A DNA stretch of 44,817 nucleotides from Amycolatopsis acidicola (GTDB lineage: Bacteria > Actinomycetota > Actinomycetes > Mycobacteriales > Pseudonocardiaceae). The stretch spans positions 1-44,817 of the forward strand of contig NZ_VMNW02000079.1 in the NCBI RefSeq assembly GCF_007713735.2. Direction: 5' to 3'. Below are positions 40,055 to 44,817 of the stretch, piece after piece (position 1 is the stretch's first letter; each line of letters starts with the position of its first letter). The notes below the pieces were generated by a model. That model made no database searches. It was not told the DNA's origin and was given only the letters and a program-made list of their open reading frames with translations. A program made the position numbers and the translations under genes.

Positions 40055-41149
40055 GTGCCGGGACCGTTGCAGGGATTGCGTGTCGTGGAGCTGGCGGGGA
40101 TCGGGCCGGGCCCGCACGCCGCGATGGTGCTCGCCGACCTCGGCGCCGACGTCGTCCGGGTGGAACGCCCGGCCAAGGGGCTCGACCCGACCGGTGAACG
40201 CCCGGACCACCTGCTGCGCAACCGGCGCTCGGTGGCCGCGGACCTCAAGTCCGCCGAAGGGCTCGCGCTGGTCAAACGCCTGGTCGCGAAGGCCGACGTG
40301 CTGCTCGAAGGCTATCGGCCCGGGGTCGCCGAGCGGCTCGGTCTCGGCCCGGACGCCTGCCACGAGCTCAACCCGGGCCTGGTGTTCGGGCGGATGACCG
40401 GCTGGGGCCAGGAGGGTCCCCGGGCGCCGCGCGCCGGGCACGACATCAACTACATCTCGCTCACCGGCGCGCTGCACGCGATCGGCCGCGTGGATGAGCG
40501 GCCGGTGCCGCCGCTGAACCTCGTCGGCGATTTCGGTGGCGGTTCGATGTTCCTGGTGGCCGGGGTGCTGGCGGCGTTGTGGGAGCGGCAGAGTTCCGGG
40601 CGCGGCCAGGTGGTGGACGCGGCGATGGTCGACGGGGCCAGCGTGCTGTCGCAGATGATGTGGGCCTTCCGCGGCGCCGGGACCTGGAGCGACACGCGCG
40701 GCGTGAACCTCCTCGACGGCGGCGCGCCCTACTACGACACCTACACCTGCGCCGACGGCCGGTACATCGCGGTCGGCTGCCTGGAGTCGCAGTTCTACGC
40801 GGAGTTCCTGAAGGGGCTCGGTCTCGACGGCGAGGAGCTTCCCCCGCAGACCGATCCGAAGGGCTGGCCGACGCTGCGTGCCCGGTTCACCGAGGTGATC
40901 GTGAGCAAGACGCGCGACGAGTGGGCCGAAATCTTCGCGGGCACGGACGCCTGCGTGACGCCGGTGCTGACCTTCGCCGAGGCCCAGTCGGACGAGCACC
41001 TGGCCGAACGCGGCACGCTCGTCGAGATCGACGGGGTGGCCCAGGCCGCGCCCGCGCCGCGGTTTTCCCGTACCCCGGCGGCAAAACCGGCTCCCCCGCG
41101 CGAGACGGGAGCCGACACCGAAGCCGTGCTGTCGGACTGGGAAGCCTGA
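40055..41149 (+). CDS. Alpha-methylacyl-CoA racemase (CaiB/BaiF family III CoA transferase)
   Basis: A 364-residue racemase-like protein that epimerises 2-methylacyl-CoA esters so that beta-oxidation can proceed. The three residues of the known active site are in place: His in AGHDINYISLTGALH, Asp in LVGDFGGGS and Glu in GCLESQFYAEF. GPGPHAAMVLADLGADVVRVERP binds CoA. AGAAAGGA six bases upstream supports the GTG at 40055; a GTG at 40022 overlapping the previous stop is less likely. It completes an SDR-crotonase-racemase operon. Confidence 0.93.
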   Translation: MPGPLQGLRVVELAGIGPGPHAAMVLADLGADVVRVERPAKGLDPTGERPDHLLRNRRSVAADLKSAEGLALVKRLVAKADVLLEGYRPGVAERLGLGPDACHELNPGLVFGRMTGWGQEGPRAPRAGHDINYISLTGALHAIGRVDERPVPPLNLVGDFGGGSMFLVAGVLAALWERQSSGRGQVVDAAMVDGASVLSQMMWAFRGAGTWSDTRGVNLLDGGAPYYDTYTCADGRYIAVGCLESQFYAEFLKGLGLDGEELPPQTDPKGWPTLRARFTEVIVSKTRDEWAEIFAGTDACVTPVLTFAEAQSDEHLAERGTLVEIDGVAQAAPAPRFSRTPAAKPAPPRETGADTEAVLSDWEA

Positions 41150-41153
41150 GGAG

Positions 41154-42095
41154 TCACTCCACCGCGTCGATCAGGCCCCACTCCAGCGCTGTGGTGGTGC
41201 CGAGCGGCCGGCCCGACAGGGCGAGGAACAACGTGCGCCACCGGCCGGCCCGGCGCGGGATGCTGACCGTGCCGCCCGCGCCCGGGATGAGCCCCATCCC
41301 GACCTCAGGCAGCCGGAACGTGGTGCCCTCGCGGGCGATCACGCGGCCGGCGAAAGCGGGCAGCTCGATGCCCGCGCCCACACAACTGCCTTGAACGCGG
41401 ACTTCGGCGCGCTCAGCCAGCCTGTGCAGCAGCAGACCGGCGCCGCCGCGCGTGCGCACGAAATGCGCGGTGGCCAGATCCGGCGTCGTGCCGAACTCGT
41501 CGAGATCCCCGCCCGCGGAGAACGACGGCCCGGCGCCGGTGAGCACGACGCGCTCGATGCTGTCGTCCAATTCGGCCAGCCGCAACGCTTCCACGAGCGC
41601 GTCCCGCACTTCACGGCCGTAGGCGTTGCGCCGTTCCGGCCGGTTGAGCGTGATGAGCAGCCGCGCCCCGTCACGCTCGACCAGCACGGGCTCCGTGGAC
41701 GGCGGCGGCAGGGGGCGTTCCCCGCGTTTCTCCAGCCAGCGCGCGAACTCCGCGCCTCCGAGCAGGGTCGAGTAGGCGAAGGACTCCAGATCGAGGGCCG
41801 CGGCGACGTCTCCCCCGCCCGCGCGCAGCACTTGCGCCAGCACGAGCGCGGCCTGCGGGTTGTCGTGCGCGGCGGCACGCAGGAATTCGGCGTCCGCCAC
41901 CGGATCTTCCGAGACCACGAACTCGGGTCCCGCGTTCGAACCGGGCGGCACCAGCGTGACGTCCAGCCGCGCGGCGGCTTCGCGAGGGAACTCGCCGACC
42001 CCGACCAGGATCTGGTCGCCACGCGGGGGCACGGGCTCGCCCGCGCGGACGATCACGAGCGGTTCGTGCAGTAGCACGGAGACGTCGGGACCCAT
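41154..42095 (-). CDS. Crotonase-family protein with N-terminal extension
   Basis: A 313-residue protein. Residues about 136-313 are a crotonase domain with FSAGGDLDEFG and CVGAGIELPAFAGR, then LPEVGMGLIPGAGG, which keeps a catalytic-type Glu. Residues 1-135 form an unusual extension (AFSYSTLLGG-like and FARWLEKRGERP at its end) that may be a cofactor-binding or scaffold part. Its tail ends five bases after the racemase gene, convergent with it. The start at ATG 42095 has no strong ribosome site. The function is probably acyl-CoA handling, but the reaction is unknown. Confidence 0.8.
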   Translation of the reverse strand: MGPDVSVLLHEPLVIVRAGEPVPPRGDQILVGVGEFPREAAARLDVTLVPPGSNAGPEFVVSEDPVADAEFLRAAAHDNPQAALVLAQVLRAGGGDVAAALDLESFAYSTLLGGAEFARWLEKRGERPLPPPSTEPVLVERDGARLLITLNRPERRNAYGREVRDALVEALRLAELDDSIERVVLTGAGPSFSAGGDLDEFGTTPDLATAHFVRTRGGAGLLLHRLAERAEVRVQGSCVGAGIELPAFAGRVIAREGTTFRLPEVGMGLIPGAGGTVSIPRRAGRWRTLFLALSGRPLGTTTALEWGLIDAVE

Positions 42096-42105
42096 AGCGG
42101 GCAAA

Positions 42106-42123
42106 GCCTACCAACGCGTAGGC
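42106..42123. promoter_or_regulatory. Inverted repeat in the crotonase/thioesterase divergent gap
   Basis: GCCTAC-CAACGC-GTAGGC is a perfect 6-6-6 inverted repeat, placed 11 bases from the crotonase start and 14 from the thioesterase start, so one bound regulator would cover both. Confidence 0.55.
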
Positions 42124-42137
42124 CACAATCGACGGTC

Positions 42138-42734
42138 ATGGACCAGATTTCAGCCACGCCCGGCGTCGCCGGGCAGCCGGGCGGGCCCGAGTTCGGCCGG
42201 ATGATCGAGGCGCTGCGGACCGTGCAGGCCGCGATCACCGGCGCCGCTCCCCCGCCCGAGGTCTCCGCCGAGGTCGGCGCGATCCTCGAGACGGTGGCCG
42301 GCGCGCTCGAGCCTTACCTGGTCGGCGAAGACGAGCAGCTCAGCGGGCACCGCGACGATCTGCCGGGGCGCGGCCAGCCACTGCTTCCGCCGCTGTGGCT
42401 GGACGAGCGGGACGAGACCCACCTGCGCGGGCGCGTCACGTTCGACCGCTTCCATCTCGGGGGCAACGGCGCCGCGCACGGCGGCGCGATCACCGTGCTG
42501 TTCGACGAGATGCTCGGCAGGCTGGCCAACGCGGGCCGCAACCGGGCCCGGACCAAGTACCTGCAGGTGGAGTACCACCGGATCACGCCGCTCGACACCG
42601 AGTTGCGCGTGGAAGCCAAGATCGCCCGCGTAGAGGGGCGAAAGCGGTTTCTGACGTGCGCGCTCTACGACGGCGAGCACCTCACCGCCGACGCCGAAGG
42701 GCTGTTCGTGGAGCTGCTGCCCGGGCAGCCCTGA
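42138..42734 (+). CDS. PaaI-type hotdog thioesterase
   Basis: A 198-residue hotdog-fold thioesterase that hydrolyses acyl-CoA. The helical lead of about 100 residues comes before the core HLGGNGAAHGGAITVLFDEMLG, in which the Asp and Gly pattern of the PaaI active site is seen, followed by KYLQVEYHRITPLDTELRVEAKI. It likely removes stuck or excess acyl-CoA made by the neighbouring genes. The 42-bp gap to the divergent crotonase holds an inverted repeat. Confidence 0.85.
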   Translation: MDQISATPGVAGQPGGPEFGRMIEALRTVQAAITGAAPPPEVSAEVGAILETVAGALEPYLVGEDEQLSGHRDDLPGRGQPLLPPLWLDERDETHLRGRVTFDRFHLGGNGAAHGGAITVLFDEMLGRLANAGRNRARTKYLQVEYHRITPLDTELRVEAKIARVEGRKRFLTCALYDGEHLTADAEGLFVELLPGQP

Positions 42735-42793
42735 GTCCACTGTGCACGGTCGGCCACCAGGCCGGACGGGGCGCGCTGTGGCATCGTGAGCCC

Positions 42794-43879
42794 GTGGCTT
42801 CCCGGATCCGCAGCTGGCTGACCGACTGGACCGTGGTCGGCCCGCTGATCGCCGTACTCGCGCTCGTTCTGACGTGGGGCCGGAAACTGCCGCTCGTGGT
42901 GGTGCTGCTGGTCGCGCTGTGCCTGGCCGCGGCCGTGCTCGCGGCGGTGCACCACGCGGAGGTCGTGGCGCACCGCGTCGGCGAGCCGTTCGGGTCTCTC
43001 GTGCTCGCGGTCGCGGTGACGATCATCGAGGTGGGCCTGATCGTCACCCTCATGATCGGCGGCGACGCGAAGACGGCGAGCCTGGCGCGGGACACCGTGT
43101 TCGCCGCCGTGATGATCACCTGCAACGGGATCCTGGGGCTGTCGCTGCTCGTCGGCGCGTGGCGGCACCGGGTCGCGGTGTTCAACGCGGAAGGCACCGG
43201 CGGGGCGCTCGCGACGGTCGCCACGCTGTCCACGCTGAGCCTCGTGCTGCCGACGTTCACCACCAGCCGGCCGGGGCCGGAGTTCTCGCCGGCGCAGCTC
43301 GCGTTCGCCGGTGTCGCTTCGCTTGTGCTGTATGGGCTTTTCGTCGCGATGCAGACCGTGCGGCACCGCGACTACTTCCTGCCGGTCAAGCAGGGCACGG
43401 AGGAACACGCTGACCCGCCGAAGGCCAGCGCGGCGTGGCTCAGCCTGCTGCTCCTGCTGGTCGCGCTGTTCGCCGTGGTGGGCGACGCGAAGGTGGTGTC
43501 GCCCGCGATCGAGGACGGGGTCAGCAAGGCCGGGTTCCCGCAGGCCGTGGTGGGGGTGGTGATCGCGCTGCTGGTGCTGCTGCCGGAGACGATCGCGGCC
43601 CTGCGCGCGGCGACGCGGGACCGGATCCAGACCAGCCTCAACCTGGCGCTGGGCTCGGCGATGGCCAGTATCGGGCTGACCATCCCGGTGATCGCGCTGG
43701 CTTCGGTGTGGCTACCCGGGACCCTCGTGCTCGGACTGGGCAGCACACACCTCGTGCTGCTGGCGCTCACCGTGATCACCGGCGTGCTGACCGTCGTGCC
43801 CGGCCGCGCGACCCTGCTGCAGGGCGGGGTGCATCTGGCTCTCTTCGCGAGTTTCCTGTTCCTGGCGGTCAATCCGTGA
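42794..43879 (+). CDS. ChaA-type Ca2+(Na+)/H+ antiporter
   Basis: A 361-residue membrane protein with about ten to eleven helices in two inverted repeats. The cation-site helices are GEPFGSLVLAVAVTIIEVGLI in the first half and LLVLLPETIAALRAATRDRIQT followed by SLNLALGSAMASIGLTIPV in the second, with the key Glu residues kept. It exchanges calcium, sodium or potassium for protons. The GTG at 42794 is the only start that opens just before the first helix. Its tail overlaps the convergent winged-helix gene by 11 bases. Confidence 0.87.
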   Translation: MASRIRSWLTDWTVVGPLIAVLALVLTWGRKLPLVVVLLVALCLAAAVLAAVHHAEVVAHRVGEPFGSLVLAVAVTIIEVGLIVTLMIGGDAKTASLARDTVFAAVMITCNGILGLSLLVGAWRHRVAVFNAEGTGGALATVATLSTLSLVLPTFTTSRPGPEFSPAQLAFAGVASLVLYGLFVAMQTVRHRDYFLPVKQGTEEHADPPKASAAWLSLLLLLVALFAVVGDAKVVSPAIEDGVSKAGFPQAVVGVVIALLVLLPETIAALRAATRDRIQTSLNLALGSAMASIGLTIPVIALASVWLPGTLVLGLGSTHLVLLALTVITGVLTVVPGRATLLQGGVHLALFASFLFLAVNP

Positions 43880-44195
43880 GGGAACGGCGTTCGCGGCCCG
43901 TGCGCCCGGACTCCTCGACGATGCCCTGCAACGCCTTCACGTGCGAGTGCAGCACGTCGCGCCCGGATTCGCTGAGGTTGAGCCAAGTCCGGGGGCGTTT
44001 GCCCACGTAGCCTTTGCGGACCTCGAGGTAGCCGGGTTTGCTGAGCGTGGTGACCTGTTTGGACAGTGCGGAGTCCGACAGCCCCACCGAATCGCGGACC
44101 CAGCCGAACTCGCCCCACTCGGTGGCCGCCAGCAGCGAGACGATCGACAGCCGGGTGGGGTCGAGCAGCAGCGGGCAAAGTTCAGCTTCGGCCAT
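43869..44195 (-). CDS. Winged-helix transcriptional regulator (HTH_34-like)
   Basis: A 108-residue MarR/ArsR-like DNA-binding protein. The helix-turn-helix LDPTRLSIVSLLAATEWGEF and DSVGLSDSALSKQVTTLSKPGYLEVRKG, then the wing GKRPRTWLNLSESG, fill most of the protein, with no ligand domain. It overlaps the upstream membrane-protein gene by 14 bases, so they are co-expressed from the palindromic promoter at 44726-44779, which is its likely operator. Confidence 0.88.
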   Translation of the reverse strand: MAEAELCPLLLDPTRLSIVSLLAATEWGEFGWVRDSVGLSDSALSKQVTTLSKPGYLEVRKGYVGKRPRTWLNLSESGRDVLHSHVKALQGIVEESGRTGRERRSLTD

Positions 44196-44697
44196 CGACG
44201 GTGCTTCCTCCGGGGATGGCCGCCTTCGCCAGGCCGCGGCGCAGGTGCGGGCCGAAGGCGATCAGCAGCAGGGCGAGCACCGCGCCGAAGATCGTGCTGA
44301 GGTAAGGAACGTGCACGCCGTCCGGACGGATCACGCCCAGTACCAGTATTCCCGCGATCGACAGCAGCATCAGGCCGAAGATCAGGAGGTGGGTGCCGCG
44401 CCGGAACTGCGGTGAGATCGCGTCCCGGTGCACGCGCGCCGGCTGCCCGAACATCGCGGCGCCGCGGCGTGTCCTGCCCGCGGCGAGGTAGACCAGCACC
44501 AGTGCCGCGAACACCAGGCCCGGCCAGGACGCGCCGGGCAGGAAGTCGGTGGACGCGCTGTACAGGAAGATCACGATGCCGGTGACCACGTCCAGCCAGC
44601 GCGCGCCACTGGCCAGCGCGGTGCGGGCCTGACCCCGCCCCTGCCCGACGGTGCCGAGTGCCTTCGCCGCCTCTTCCGGAGTGGGCTCGGTAGCCAT
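44182..44697 (-). CDS. Unrecognised integral membrane protein paired with a winged-helix regulator
   Basis: A 171-residue protein with about four membrane helices (DVVTGIVIFLYSASTDFL, WPGLVFAALVLVYLAAG, LLIFGLMLLSIAGILVLG, TIFGAVLALLLIAFG) and a charged N-terminus. I do not recognise a family. GGGGGA sits seven bases before the ATG at 44697; a TTG 10 codons upstream is less likely. It is co-transcribed with the winged-helix gene from the palindromic promoter just upstream. A membrane sensor or partner of that regulator is a reasonable guess only. Confidence 0.8.
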   Translation of the reverse strand: MATEPTPEEAAKALGTVGQGRGQARTALASGARWLDVVTGIVIFLYSASTDFLPGASWPGLVFAALVLVYLAAGRTRRGAAMFGQPARVHRDAISPQFRRGTHLLIFGLMLLSIAGILVLGVIRPDGVHVPYLSTIFGAVLALLLIAFGPHLRRGLAKAAIPGGSTVDGRS

Positions 44698-44725
44698 CTT
44701 CGTCCCCCTGGTTTTCCGTCGGTTC

Positions 44726-44779
44726 AACCACTTGCCTGAGTGGAAAGTATCAGGTCACTTTCCACTCAGGCAAGTGGTT
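44726..44779. promoter_or_regulatory. 54-bp perfect inverted repeat carrying the promoter of the last operon
   Basis: Arms 44726-44748 and 44757-44779 are exact 23-base complements around an 8-base centre (ATCAGGTC). On the minus strand, -35 TTGCCT (44768-44773) and -10 TACTTT (44744-44749) are 18 bp apart and fall inside the palindrome, placing the start of transcription between the palindrome and the ATG at 44697. A dimeric regulator such as the winged-helix protein two genes on would block it. It could also serve a divergent gene beyond the window. Confidence 0.75.
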
Positions 44780-44817
44780 GCCTCCGGGGGAAGGTTCGGT
44801 GGTGCGGGGCGTTGGGG

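Overview
The window is very GC-rich chromosomal DNA with GTG and TTG starts, tight ATGA or GTGA gene overlaps and many divergent regulator/enzyme pairs. Together with an IdeR/DmdR-type iron box, an EtfD-like membrane Fe-S reductase, an ECF41-like sigma factor, a TLP1-type thiolase-like protein and P450-ferredoxin pairs, this points to an actinomycete, most likely of the Pseudonocardiaceae (Amycolatopsis-like). That assignment is inferred from gene content only. I see no rRNA, tRNA, CRISPR array, transposase, integrase or phage genes. It reads as an accessory and metabolic part of a chromosome arm.

Layout. 1-5.4 kb: an inverted array of 21-bp repeats, a nitroreductase, a zinc-independent ribosomal protein L36 (YkgO type), a ferredoxin reductase, a Tat-exported GH15 glucoamylase and a DivIVA-like coiled-coil protein. 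5.4-10.3 kb: a degenerate minisatellite grown from the 3' end of a TetR gene, that TetR gene, and a divergent three-gene PaoABC-like molybdenum aldehyde oxidoreductase operon. 10.5-14.4 kb: an EamA exporter, a YchJ protein, a glyoxalase-fold protein, an azoreductase divergent from an ECF sigma factor, and a small Cys/His protein. 14.5-18.3 kb: an EtfD-like reductase, a DUF899 protein and an orphan F0 ATP-synthase subunit a. 18.3-21.2 kb: a second degenerate ~90-bp repeat array, then an iron-regulated pair (siderophore-binding lipoprotein and a siderophore-reductase/PNPOx fusion). 21.2-28 kb: CYTH-CHAD protein, LysR with divergent aldo/keto reductase, TetR, P450 plus ferredoxin, and a GT2 glycosyltransferase. 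28-33.4 kb: MarR/SDR pair, Pr6Pr membrane protein, and an odd ABC exporter whose ATPase and neighbouring histidine kinase both lack key catalytic motifs. 33.4-42.7 kb: acyl-CoA genes (TLP1-crotonase fusion with its TetR, nitrilase, PhnB-like protein, methyltransferase, SDR-crotonase-CoA racemase operon, a second crotonase and a hotdog thioesterase). 42.8-44.8 kb: a ChaA-like cation antiporter and a membrane protein/winged-helix pair fronted by a large perfect palindrome that carries its promoter.

How the parts work together. The ferredoxin reductase could supply the P450/ferredoxin pair. The PaoABC-like enzyme oxidises aldehydes. The acyl-CoA block looks suited to breakdown of branched-chain, sterol-like or isoprenoid acyl-CoAs, with the EtfD-like protein as a plausible route for electrons from acyl-CoA dehydrogenation to menaquinone. 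The most unusual items are the two-helical-turn inverted repeat array (1-236), the TetR-tail minisatellite (5492-5995), the orphan subunit a, the degenerate ABC/histidine-kinase pair with an extracellular beta-sandwich in the permease, and the two protein fusions.
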